Shown here: positions 44,773 to 55,196 of the stretch, piece after piece
Layout: every line of letters starts with the position of its first letter
How positions within the stretch are numbered: position 1 is the first letter of the stretch
NCBI GenBank assembly: GCA_010093515.1
Contig: MU001696.1
Location: forward strand, 270,258 to 334,257
Length of the DNA stretch: 64,000 bases
Direction of reading: 5' to 3'
From: Lineolata rhizophorae
Lineage: Eukaryota; Ascomycota; Dothideomycetes; Lineolatales; Lineolataceae
Translations under genes and position numbers: made by a program
The notes under the pieces: generated by a model
Database searches by the model: none
What the model was told of the DNA's origin: nothing
Seen by the model: only the letters and a program-made list of their open reading frames with translations

Positions 44773-47700
44773 TTAGAATAAACCCCGCCCCCGCCTTTCT
44801 CTCCCAGCGATTCCAGCCTCGCGCTTCGAGTCTTTCACGAGCCCTATACTCTCTACGGTTCCACCGTTATTCTCGGGAATTCTCCCCCCCATCTGTTTCA
44901 TGACCTTCTCCCTCGCCCGCTGCACGCCTGGATCTTCGTACATCAAAGCCTGGCTTGCCATTTGCGACGCGCCTTCCAACCACGGCGACTCGCCCTCTCC
45001 ATCGGTTCCATCCTCCCCGCCTTGCTCACCCGTGCCGGATTCAGCGCTTGCGCCGGGTGCCGAGGGTCCGGCACCAACGTTCGAGTTCACAGATGTAGCT
45101 GAACCAGTGGATATGGCACGTCCGAGGCCCTTCCTACGCCGAGCGTGGGCCGAGCTGACGGCCTGATTGGAGGTAGTGCCATCGTGAGCCGCGTTATTGG
45201 GGCGTGACGACTTCAAGTGGTCAAGAAGCATTTGCATGTCCTTTTCTTTTTGACTCCAAGATTCGCTAGATGCCGCCGCAGGAGGCGCTTCGGTTGACTG
45301 GGATCGCAAAGACGCCTTCTTGGAAGCACCGCAACGGTGAGAAGAGACGCGGTTGGGCCGGATCCTCGTTATTCCGACGGGCTGCTCAGACGACTCAGGC
45401 TCCGCGGTAGAGCGTGATGAAAGAGATGCTGCTGTCCTCGTGCTATTGACGCCAGGCGACAAAGACCGGAGAGGTTGCGTGGGAATAGTTGCAGAGGGAA
45501 GCGTTTCGAGGTCCAATGTGAGCGAGTCATTGTCTGTAGCAGCTGAAGACAAAGCATTAATTTGGTGTGCGTTGGTCTCGTCCGCATACGTCCGGCTAGT
45601 TCGTTTCTGTAGCTTCTCGCGCCGCTTTGCATGCCTATCTACTTTGGTTGCGCCAGAAGACTTTTCGCGAACGAGGTCTGGTTCAACTTCCAGTTCTTTA
45701 CTTTTACTAGATGACCTGCAATAATTAGATTGCAACTCTTGCATACAGCGTAAACGAGCGCTTATGTATTGCATTGAAGTAGCGAGACTCACAAAGTGAC
45801 TCTTATTAGACAGAGAGACTTTACAGCAACGCCTGTCAAAATGCAGCACCTGTAGGGTTCGCTCACCTGTGATTCTCATTCGATAGGAGAGAGTCATCTC
45901 TCGTCTGCTCCGAGATAACTGCCGAATCCCCTCGCTCAATGGGGTTGCGACTCAAGGGAAATAGAGCGTAATCGTCGAATGGTTGCTTTACGCCTTTGGC
46001 GATGCTGTCGAGTAGCCACTCCTTTCGAACAATTGGTATGCCGTTTTCCTGGGCGAATGACACCTTCTCCGCCGAAGGTCTCGGTGTGTTGGAAATGAGT
46101 ATGTGGTGGGATTCTTTGAACCACTCATCATACGTAGCACCTATACCAACTTAGCCTACTTCTTGTGCCGTTTTGATTTCGCGCACCTACCCATCAAATT
46201 CACTGCGCGTGTTACGTGCAACAGATCTAGGTCGGTAAAAGAAGTTGAGCAAATAGTCACTCCCTCAAAGCCTGCTTTATGTAAGTACACGCCGCGACAT
46301 ATGAGATCGAATGTCTCCAGGATGCCTACCTGAAACACGAGCATGTGGGAATGGTTGCAGAAAAAGGCCCTCAGATGGGCCAAGAAGCATTTTTCGCGCA
46401 AGGCAGCTTTCAACCCACCACTCAGTTACTATTTGCATGGGTTCCGCTGCTTTAGGGATTTGCGCGTCGCCGAAAGGTTTGTTGTGGGGTAATATGAGGT
46501 ATCCGCGCTGCAGGTCATCCCCAGTAAAGCCTTCCAGTTCCTCAGTTGACAAAATGACCTCAGCGCCGTTTGCAGAGAGATGTCCAGAAACTAATGAATT
46601 CTGAATCAGTCAGCTCGCAATTCGTGACATATGCGCTAATGGGGACGTACCTTTCTATCATCGAAGTTTGTCACGAAGACTAAACGACCCTGAAAGATTC
46701 CATGCCTCTTCGGTACTGGGTTACCGGTCGCCCCATCCGAGTGGAGGAGTTCCGGAGAACTTGTTCGTATAGGGACCTTTTTCGTCCTCGTCGATGCGTT
46801 ATTCGGGCTCTGGCCATTTCGCAGACTGAATTCCTGAGTTGTGTCTCGCAATTGACCTTCTGGCATCACTGTTGTAGCGCTAGCGCCAGCTATTCCTTCC
46901 CAGAGAGCATAGCTTTGACTCTCCAACTTCGCACTAGCAGTCCTACGCAGCTTTCGCCTCGAGCCAGCATCCCGTCGTCCTAGGCCTCCTCCATCGCCAA
47001 GCGGCCTCTTCTTTGACCGCGATGCATGAGCTAGTGCCTCTCTGTTCCAGGAATTCCGCCCTCGATCGGCTGGATCCATCAAAGGATCGTAGAAAGACTC
47101 CTCCAGGACCATTCCACGTTCGATGCTATCCAGTAGCCATTCGACGGCAACAGTGTTGACCGCCCATTGCCGCGCGTACGTGTACTTTTTGCCGGTAGGC
47201 GAGGCAACGATAAGATGGGTGACTTGCTTGGTAAGATCTCCGTGGTACTCGGCGCCATTTTCGTTGACGCACTGTTGGAGCCGCTGCCTCTCGGTTAGAT
47301 CTTCGAAGCCGGTCACGCAGATTCGCAAGCCGAAAAGGGCAGGGGCACGATATTCGGCTTCGAGCGCGGCGACGTCGGTGCCTCCACCTTGCATCCAGGA
47401 TTCGCGGACCGCGTCGATCCATTCCGGCAGCACCACTTTGACGTCCGGGCGTTGCTTCGCGACGTACTTGTACTTTTGGGAGTCAATGGAGCCGACAAGA
47501 AGATGTGTAACGTCGCCCGTAAGGTCGTAGTTGTGGCATGCTCCCATCTGACGGGCGATTTCTGCGAGTTTGTTCTGCGGAGGCTCTCAGCAATACGTTC
47601 AAGTCTATCCGTCCGGTAGGGAACCTACGCGTCGCTCTGGCGGGATAGAGGTGCAGCACAATACGACCCCTTGGAGAGGCGATTGAGCGAGAGCTTTGAA

Positions 47701-47774
47701 GTCGATGAGCATGTATTCGGCGGCAGCACGGATGGAACGCGTGACTTACAGCTGTCGCCATGTTCGTCGTTCAT
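44773..47774 (-). CDS. DPB11: Four-BRCT replication initiation/checkpoint protein (Dpb11/Rad4/Cut5, TopBP1 family)
   Basis: A nuclear scaffold that binds CDK-phosphorylated Sld2/Sld3-type proteins at replication origins and activates ATR-type checkpoint kinase. Seven exons fit: 47750-47774, 47629-47693, 46651-47574, 46330-46600, 46191-46271, 45867-46140 and 44773-45715, giving 860 residues, close to fungal relatives. BRCT1 (about 12-100) opens with PLQGVVLCCTSIPPERR and has YDLTGDVTHLLVG. BRCT2 (about 118-210) has FGLRICVTGF and VAVEWLLDSI. BRCT3 (about 325-415) has FQGRLVFVTNF and EWWVESCLARK. BRCT4 (about 430-525) has FEGVTICSTSF and IVRKEWLLDSI. The last 310 residues are disordered, with short charged helices, and end in a basic RERRGRGLF tail. 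The first coding exon is only 25 nt, and the fourth acceptor was chosen by frame (46600). Confidence 0.92.
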
Positions 47775-47962
47775 TGTCGCGAGGTTGGCGGCGACGAAGT
47801 CGCGCGTGGGGTTCGAGTCGCGAGCTCGCGATGAGGCGAGGCGTGGGTGTGGACGGACCAATAAGACAGCTCGAGTTTATCGTGCTTAATTATCGGTATT
47901 TTAGCAGATTACATAGTCTCCGCATGTGCCCTCCGCGGTGCTGTTCGGGCGCCCGGGGCAAT

Positions 47963-48010
47963 GTTTACATACAGTACCAGCCGGTACATATGTACTATGT
48001 ACAGTATTAC
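47963..48010. repeat. GTACATATGTAC palindromic cluster
   Basis: The stretch includes ACATACAGTACC, the perfect 12-base palindrome GTACATATGTAC and a following ATGTACAGTA. It is a compact member of the intergenic motif family. Confidence 0.55.
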
Positions 48011-48974
48011 CGACGCGCCCTGCCAAGACGGGAAGTTCGGGCTGGCAGCCGTTCCCGCGTGCGCCGGGGGTGGTCGCTTGCCTCTGCCGGGAACACACCG
48101 AGCACGGAGAATACTATACGGAGTGCTCCGCATCTTCTTCTGCTCTACCTATGTACATAGCAGCTCTGCCGCCAAGCTCAAAGGGGCTTGCGCACCAGAA
48201 ACGTGGGCGCGGTCACTTAACGTTTGTCGTTACGGACCACTCGTTTTCATTTGCCCTCATGTATGTGCGTTCATGATGACGCATACGATAGTCGGAAGCA
48301 CAACGTCGGCCTAGACACTCGTACTACTGGCGTCTCGACCCTACGCCCCGAGGCCGGAGACCTCACACAGCAAACAAAACATGGGTGGAGAGACTCGGGA
48401 ACCCGTGCAGCGCGCACGCACAAGCCACATCAGGGCAGCAGTGACCGCTACGCACCTACTTGGGCGCTCGTGCCTTGTGAAGGTGGCACCCTGCAGGCGG
48501 AAATAATCAAGAGCCCAAGGTGTGCGATGTTGTCATGGGCGGGCGACCAGGTTTCCGTCGCCTAGCCGTCTTGTGGCTTACCTAGCTTGGTCAAGTGTTG
48601 GCGTGTTGGAGACTTCTACATACGCATACCCAGGCACGATAAATTCGGCGGGCATGGGGGAGCCCAATTGCGGAAGGGCGCGCCCGGAAGGAGTGGCAGG
48701 ACGGCGTCGATCGCTGCGGCTCCAGGCCCGATGAGGCGCCGGCCAGAAAGCTTGATGGCAGGCGGCGGTGTCTCATGACGCGCGGTCGGCGGGCGACGCT
48801 CGGGTGCCCGCGGGCGCCGCAGCGACCATCAGCAGAAAAAGCCGGGCACGCGCAGGCGCCTGGCCGACGCGACCGTTGTGCCCTGACGCTCGCCGCGCCG
48901 CTCTGCCCTGCTGAGCGCGTCGTGGCGCTGGCCAGTTGACGCAGCGACAGCCGCGTGGCCGGTGCTGAGCGCGC

Positions 48975-49002
48975 ATGTATCTACGTACATACCTACAGTA
49001 CA
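48975..49002. repeat. GTACATACCTA motif cluster
   Basis: The motifs ATGTATCTACGTACATACC and TACAGTACAG lie adjacent in the arrestin upstream region. Confidence 0.5.
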
Positions 49003-50355
49003 GAGCAGGGCTCCCGTCCGATCCAGCCCTATCCTATCGGCAGCCGGCGGCAGCGGAATGAGCCGGGCAGCGCCGGGGCGAGGGCTGTGTCTTTGGCCGA
49101 GAGCGGTGGGGAACGGAGCAAATTTGAAATGCGCGATGCCGGCGGAGCCGTGCTGCAGCGCCGCTGCTAACAGCTATGTCCATACGGAGCACCTAGCAAG
49201 CAGCCATGTACGCAGGCGGGATGTACTTCGTACCTTGATACGCACTGCGTAGGGCCCCGGGCGGGGGATTGGCCGGCTGCAGCCGGCCGTCGGAGTGGAA
49301 ACCGCCAGCGCCCGCTGCCAGGATTTTCTGATGTCATTGGCGCTGCGCGGCTGGGCCTGCTTCGGCGATGTGCTTGCAGCGCGCCGTTTCTGGGCTTCTG
49401 TTGTTATTTCATCGCCGCGAGATGCTGGCGCTGGGTGCGTGCACCCGACCTTTCTCGCCGCCCGTTGCAACGCGCATCCGCCAGTCCCGCCCGCGCGCCT
49501 CCGCTGCATCCCTGGGCCCTGCCAGGCGCCCCATTGCGCGGCCGCGCTATCCACCTCCCCCGCTTACATTATTATTATATCTGGCTAGGTCCCGCCGACC
49601 ACATATTCCTGACGCCTCTCGACGCCCGCTGCCCGATCCGTCTGTCCACCGTCCGTTGTCGCCGCCGCTGCTGCACGCAGCCCGCCCGCCCGACTCCGCC
49701 CGTGACCCCAGCTCGCCTGCGCTTTCGCCCTCTCTCTGCTCCTCTCGTTCTCGCGGCCGCGTCTCGCCCTCCGAGCTCCGCGCGAGTCCCGCCCCGAGCC
49801 GCCGCTCTCTCCCAATCCCCGCCGCGCTCGAGTCACCGCCAGCTTCCCCAGCTCACGCGCTGGCGCGGCCTGTGCTGTCTAAGCCTCAACTTGGCCCAAT
49901 CCTGGCATGATCTCTCGCGCCAGCGCACCCGCGACCCAGCACGCCCTGCCCGCTGCCATCCGGGAGACCCTGCCCGGTTTCACTCTAATCGTCGTGACTG
50001 GCATGTGCGCGCTCCATGACCTTTGAAACATCGCACCTGCTCCACTCATCTCCCGCTATCCCGTTCCTATGTAAGTCTCCGCTTCCCTGCCTCTCCTTTC
50101 CGAGCCCTATTTCGACCTGCTCTCCCCATATACGCGCGTACTTGCCCTACATCGCCTCGCCTGTCTTGCTTTTTGCACTCCTGCTTTCCTTCTTTTCCAC
50201 GCTAGATATTTACGAGTCGTTTGAACAAACGATATCTTGCCCTGTCTGAACAGCATGTCGATGTAATTGTTTAATTCTTGACCCTTCCACTCTGCCTCTA
50301 TCCTCTTAAGAGCTCTACCTCGCCTCGGCGGGATTCCTCGCTAAAATACCCCGCC

Positions 50356-52959
50356 ATGACAGAATATTTACCGACCTACTCCTACAGAGGTAGACTCCTA
50401 TTTGTTCCCGACAGCTTGTGGCGACCTGCTGGGCCACCGTCCGGAGTTTTCCAGGGCCGCAGCCGCCGCCCTCAGCGTATACACATCGCCAAGGTTGCCG
50501 AAGAGCTTCCCTTGGCATCTAAGAAACCGACGAAAGAACGGAAGAAAGTCAAAGCTTCAAACCTGGCGGGCAGACGAGACGGCGCGAAACGGTTCCTCCG
50601 TTCCTTCATATCCCCCCCTTCGTCCGCGTCGTCCGCCACCAGCGTGTCGGCGGACTCGTTGGCACCTGGACGGCCACTCTCGCGCTCAGGTAGCGTCGCT
50701 ACGAGTAGGTCTGGGTCTGGTCAACCGGAAAGCATCGCACCGGCAGATCGTTCGGACACGATGAGGACGACTGCACGCGATTCTGTCGGAGGGCCTGTTA
50801 GCGGCCTAGTCTCTAGGCCTTCGCTTGCGGAGTCGGTACGATCCGCCTCCGACAGGCCTCCTACGTCCCCGACAGCCAGCAGCATCCTGAAAGCTATGCC
50901 CGAGGAAAAGCCTGTCGCCATTGCAAACGGTGTGAGCGTCAGCATCCACCTCGCAGAACCGGTGCTCTTCCTCCAGGGGTTCGAGCAAGGAGACACGCAT
51001 AGCAGAAGCACGGCCATGCTGCGCGGTAACTTGCATTTGAGGGTATCAAAAGGCGCAAAGATAAAGGCTGTTACGCTCAAGTTTCGAGGACGTGCGGTGA
51101 CGAAATGGCCGGAAGGTGCGTGGTGTTAATTTCTTGAATTTTGGGTTAGTCGCTCACAGGATCTCTCAACAGGCATACCGCCCAAGAAGTCCGAATACGA
51201 AGAAGTGAACAACATCATGAATCACACCTGGCCCTTTTTCAACGCCCAGTTCCCGACTGCTGAGACAGGCACGGGCGCTGACCATGTCTCACTCCGAAAT
51301 CACCACTCGAGTCTTCAAGGGTTGAAATCACGCGTGTCATCCGAATCGTCCCCCACGAGCTCAAGTTTCAATCTTAGTCCCAAAGACGCCAGAAAGCTGT
51401 CATTGCAAGTTAATCAGTCTCGAAGTTTCGGAAAGGGGGAAAGCGCGACCGGAGGCCCCACTGTTGCCCAGAAAGGATACAGGACGTTCAGCCCTGGCGA
51501 CTACATATATAACTTCGAGCTTCCCATTGACAGCCATCTTCCGGAGACGATCGACGTTGACCTTGGCAACGTGAAGTACGAACTCGAAGCGGTCGTAGAA
51601 CGAGCAGGCGCCTTCCGCGCGAATCTAATCGGCAGCAAAGAGGTTGTTCTAATCCGAGCGCCGTCTGAGGGCTCACTCGAGCAAGTCGAGCCCATAGCCA
51701 TCAGCCGCAATTGGGAAGACCAGCTTCACTACGATATCGTTATTTCTGGGAAATCATTTCCTCTCGGCTCGCAAGTGCCGATAGCCTTTAAACTCACGCC
51801 GCTTGCAAAAGTCCAGTGCCACCGCATCAAAGTGTTTGTGACGGAGAACATCGAATACTTCTGCAGCAACAAACGCGTGCATCGAATGGAGCCGGTACGC
51901 AAGGTGCAACTATTCGAGAAGCGCGCTGATGCCGCGCCTGTGTCGACATATCCGGGCAGTACCGTGCGTGTCATCAGCGGTGGCGGGGTTCCGTATGATC
52001 AGAGAGCTCAGGCAGCGAGGGGTGAGGATTTTTCTCCTCAAGATCCTTCTAACTTACTGGGCAGCCTTGATGGCGAGGCGGCCATTGGGCCAACGGAAAT
52101 GGAGTTCAACGTGCAATTGCCAAGCTGCGGCAACATGCGCGAGAAGGAAAGAGGTTTCAGACTGCATTTCGACACGACCTATCAGAACATCCAGGTTCAC
52201 CATTGGATTAAGGTATATTGGACACCTTCGGCCTGTCAAAGCACGAACGAATTTTTGCTGACTGATCTATACCAGATCGTAATGCGGCTGTCCAAACCTG
52301 ACCCTAACGATTCTTCCAAACGCAGGCATTTTGAAATTTCCATTGATTCGCCCTTCCACATTCTGTCTTGCCGGGCCACACAGGCCAACACAGAGCTACC
52401 TGCATACTCCTCTCCTGCCCCCGAAGAGGGATCTCAACGGTTGTTTGAATGCGGGTGTCCAGGTGCCATGCCCATGCGCCGAACGACCCCGCCATCATTT
52501 ATTCCAACACCGCCCGAGGGCAACAGAAACGGAACAAGGAATCCGAACAATCGTCACTCCATAGCCGTTACGCACGGCGGAAGTGGCCTTGCTCGTCCCC
52601 AAGCGGCACATCTTTCGGGACCTATGCAACGCCCAATACACATTCTCCGTATGCCATCGTTCAATCCACCAGAGTTCGCAGATGACGACCCACCGCCGCC
52701 CATGGAAACCCCGCCTCCGCGGTATGATACGATTGCGAGCCCGACGAGCGGACTGGCTGACTACTTTTCCCGGTTGAGTGATGCATACGACGACGAAAGC
52801 GAGGGTAGCGGAGATTCGGGTGAAGGAGAGGCAGATCTTTCGGTTGGAGTGAGGGCCCGGCTTGCCAGGAGCAGGAGCAGGGTCGATGTCCCACTGACCC
52901 CTGGAAGCAGGGTCAACAGAAGCATGGACGAGCCAAGGACTTGGGGAGTGGTTTCATAG
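50356..52959 (+). CDS. Arrestin-like (ART/alpha-arrestin) adaptor with PY motifs
   Basis: A likely adaptor that recruits a HECT ubiquitin ligase (Rsp5/HulA type) to membrane transporters for endocytosis. Two exons fit: 50356-51115 and 51173-52959, giving 848 residues. The first 190 residues are Ser/Arg-rich and disordered. The arrestin N domain starts near 200 (VSVSIHLAEPVLFLQGFE) and includes LHLRVSKGAKIKAVTLKFRG. The frame continues through YRTFSPGDYIYNFELPID and the C domain (YDIVISGKSFPLGSQVPIAF). The C-terminal 200 residues are disordered and contain LPAY and PPPRYD motifs, the expected WW-domain ligands. Which transporter or pathway it serves cannot be told. ATG 50356 has a good context (CCGCCATGA) and is the first in frame. 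An upstream leader intron is possible. A polyadenylation-like AATAAA lies at 53277, 318 bases after the stop. Confidence 0.9.
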
Positions 52960-53399
52960 TGCTAAGCACATCACATGATTTGAGGCCTGGCCGGATGGCT
53001 GTATGATGTTTCGTCATGATATTTCCCCTGATGATTACGCTACATGAGTCATGGTATGAAGGTCAAGCAGTGGGCTAATCGGTTTGAGCCACAAAGCACC
53101 TGCAGGGCATTAACTGGTGTTCGGATATACCTTATTGTTTGCCTGAGGATGCATATGTATGGTCTTTTGCTTCTACTGCTTGCCACGGTACGGTGGCACC
53201 GCGCTGGTCCGCGCCATTTGCGTTTGTATATGCAGAACATCTTTGAGCAGGGTATGAGGTCTTGCCAGGTGTTGTGAATAAAAGCTCTGCATTCCATTTC
53301 TTAAATTGGACCTAATCATTACGCCTTGCTACAAAGTCATCCTTGATCAGTCAACTTACCTAATGCCGCAAGCCGCGTTAGTAAGATTTGGACATGCAT

Positions 53400-53407
53400 T
53401 GACGTAA
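53400..53407. promoter_or_regulatory. CRE-like site upstream of HEM3
   Basis: TGACGTAA matches the ATF/CREB-type bZIP site and lies about 160 bp before the HEM3 ATG. This is a sequence match only. Confidence 0.35.
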
Positions 53408-53445
53408 GCGCATGCCCCACGGCATCCCAGAAGTGGAGTCTAAGT

Positions 53446-53451
53446 CACGTG
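53446..53451. promoter_or_regulatory. CACGTG E-box upstream of HEM3
   Basis: The sequence TCACGTG lies about 115 bp before the HEM3 ATG. It is the core site of bHLH factors of the Cbf1/SREBP kind; function is not shown. Confidence 0.35.
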
Positions 53452-53565
53452 TAACATAGCGCAGAAATCTTGGCATACCGTACCTACCGGTAGTGATATG
53501 ACCTCCCATACTACACACCGCCCCACCTTAGTCATGGACTGCGTTGGAAGACGTTATCAAGGACA

Positions 53566-54848
53566 ATGGCTTCAGTTACGGAATTCCCCGCTGCTCCTGC
53601 AGAGCGCCCGGCGCTGGCGCCAATTCGAGTCGGCACTCGCCGCTCTGACCTAGCACGCATCCAAACCGACATCGTCGTCCGTGCCCTCATGGAGGCTTTC
53701 CCCGACCGCCAGTGCGAGGTCCACGCCATGGCCACTATGGGCGACAAGAACCAAGTCACGGCCCTGCACGACTTTGGCGCCAAAAGCCTATGGACGCATG
53801 AGCTCGAGGCAGCGCTGGCTCAGGGGCAGCTCGACTTAATAGTTCACAGTCTGAAAGGTCACACCTAGCCCCCCTCACCAGCGTGTCACGCGACTGCGCC
53901 AGAATCCTCGAAGCTGATCCGGCCAGAATGCCGCGTTCTCCTATCCTAGACATGCCCACTACGCTCCCACCGAACATGATCCTGGGCGCCATCACGACTC
54001 GCCATGACGCGCGCGACGCCCTCGTCCTAAGCAAGCACCTTATGTCCGCCCTTGAGTCCGCTACCGCTGCGCCTTCGATCCCGAAGGACCTGCTCACAGC
54101 TCCCTCCATACTCGCCTCCCTCCCCGAAGGCTCCGTCATCGGCACATCGTCGGTGCGCCGCTCCGCCCAGCTGGCCCGGTTGCATCCGCACCTGCGGTTC
54201 GAGTCCGTTCGCGGCAACATCGGGACCCGCCTAAGCAAGCTTGACGACAAGGACGGCCCGTACGTGGCCATCATCCTTGCGTCGGCCGGCCTGGAGCGCA
54301 TGAACTGGAGCGCCCGCATAAGCCGCTATCTGACGAGCCGAGGAGAAGAGGACCGTGAGGGTCGCTTGTTTGGCTCTGATGAAAGCGTGAAGGAGCGGAG
54401 AGAGGCCAGCGGACCCCCTTTCCGCGGCGTCCTGCATGCCGTCGGCCAAGGGGCGCTCGGTATCGAGATCCGGGGAGACGACGAGGCGATGCAGGGTATG
54501 CTCGCCAAAGTCGCATGCGTGCGCTCAACGCTGGCTGGCTTAGCAGAGCGCTCGCTGATGCGGATGCTCGAAGGCGGTTGCAGTGTACCCATTGGGGTGG
54601 AGACGGAGTGGGTCCACTCATCTACAACGTCCAGAGAGACGCTGGCGATGCGTGCCATTGTCGCCAGCCTTGATGGAAAGCAAGTGGCTGAAGTAGAACT
54701 TACCGAGGACGTCGGGAACAACCAAGAGGCCGAACTCTTTGGGAAAAAGGTAGCACAAGCGCTCGTCGAGAATGGAGCTGGTCCTATCTTAGACGCAATT
54801 ATCAAGGAGCGAGAGGCTGGTGAAGCATCTAGAACTGCAGAAATTTAG
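53566..54848 (+). CDS. HEM3: Hydroxymethylbilane synthase (porphobilinogen deaminase)
   Basis: The third enzyme of heme synthesis; joins four porphobilinogen units into hydroxymethylbilane in the cytosol. Two exons fit: 53566-53857 and 53950-54848, giving 396 residues. The N domain opens with IRVGTRRSDLARIQTD and has HSLKDMPTTLP, made across the intron. The core has RSAQLARLHPHLRFESVRGN and NIGTRL. Cys308 in EGGCSVPIG is the attachment site of the dipyrromethane cofactor. GVLHAVGQGALGIEIRGDD marks the middle of the fold. Between RISRYLTS and GVLHAVGQG sits a charged insertion of about 25 residues (GEEDREGR, ESVKERRE) that bacterial enzymes lack. The intron donor is GTCACA, not a usual GTAHGT form. 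The gene is in tandem behind the arrestin gene and converges with NHA1. Confidence 0.95.
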
Positions 54849-55196
54849 AACACCCTCAATTGTAACACCGACTGTAAATTTATATCTCACCAGCATCTGT
54901 GCAACAATATTCTTTATGGCCACTCAAAACTGCGAAGAGCAGAAAAAACAGCGCTACATTGGTTCATCTTAAAACGAGATATGCATCAAGAGATCTATGC
55001 ACAGCCTTCCCACATCGCGGCTTCAGAGCTTTGCAATCTATGAGATGTACTCGACCGATAACATGACCAGATTTTGCAACATGGCTCCAAACTCCACCCA
55101 AATGATGCAACATGCATGCACAATCCTGATCGCAAAGAACAGCTTAAGGTCGATCCAAAACGAAAACTCCTCGGCGTACGAAACCTAAACTGACAA
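54849..55196. other. Convergent 3' region of HEM3 and NHA1
   Basis: A 348-bp gap between convergent stops, AT-richer than the genes. Presumably two 3' UTRs; nothing else is seen. Confidence 0.5.

Larger units (their letters stand above)
47775..50355. other. Divergent promoter region of the DPB11-like and arrestin genes
   Basis: A 2.6-kb gap with GTAC/TAGGTA clusters at 47963-48010 and 48975-49002. From about 49430 to 50340 the plus strand is CT-rich, consistent with the arrestin core promoter and leader. A consensus donor GTAAGT at 50071 suggests a leader intron, but its acceptor is not clear. Long Pro/Arg-rich frames at 49368-50019 are a by-product of the CT-rich leader. Confidence 0.55.
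52960..53565. other. Arrestin 3' region and HEM3 promoter
   Basis: A 606-bp gap between tandem plus-strand genes. AATAAA at 53277-53282 is a plausible polyadenylation signal for the arrestin gene. CRE-like TGACGTAA (53400) and E-box CACGTG (53446) lie in the last 170 bases, upstream of HEM3. Confidence 0.55.

Noticed and set aside
49368-50019. Overlapping Pro/Ser/Arg-rich plus frames of 180-194 codons
   Set aside because: Produced by the CT-rich leader of the arrestin gene; no conserved feature.
50278-50355. Upstream extension of the arrestin frame
   Set aside because: It would have to start at a TTG; the first ATG in frame is 50356 with good context.
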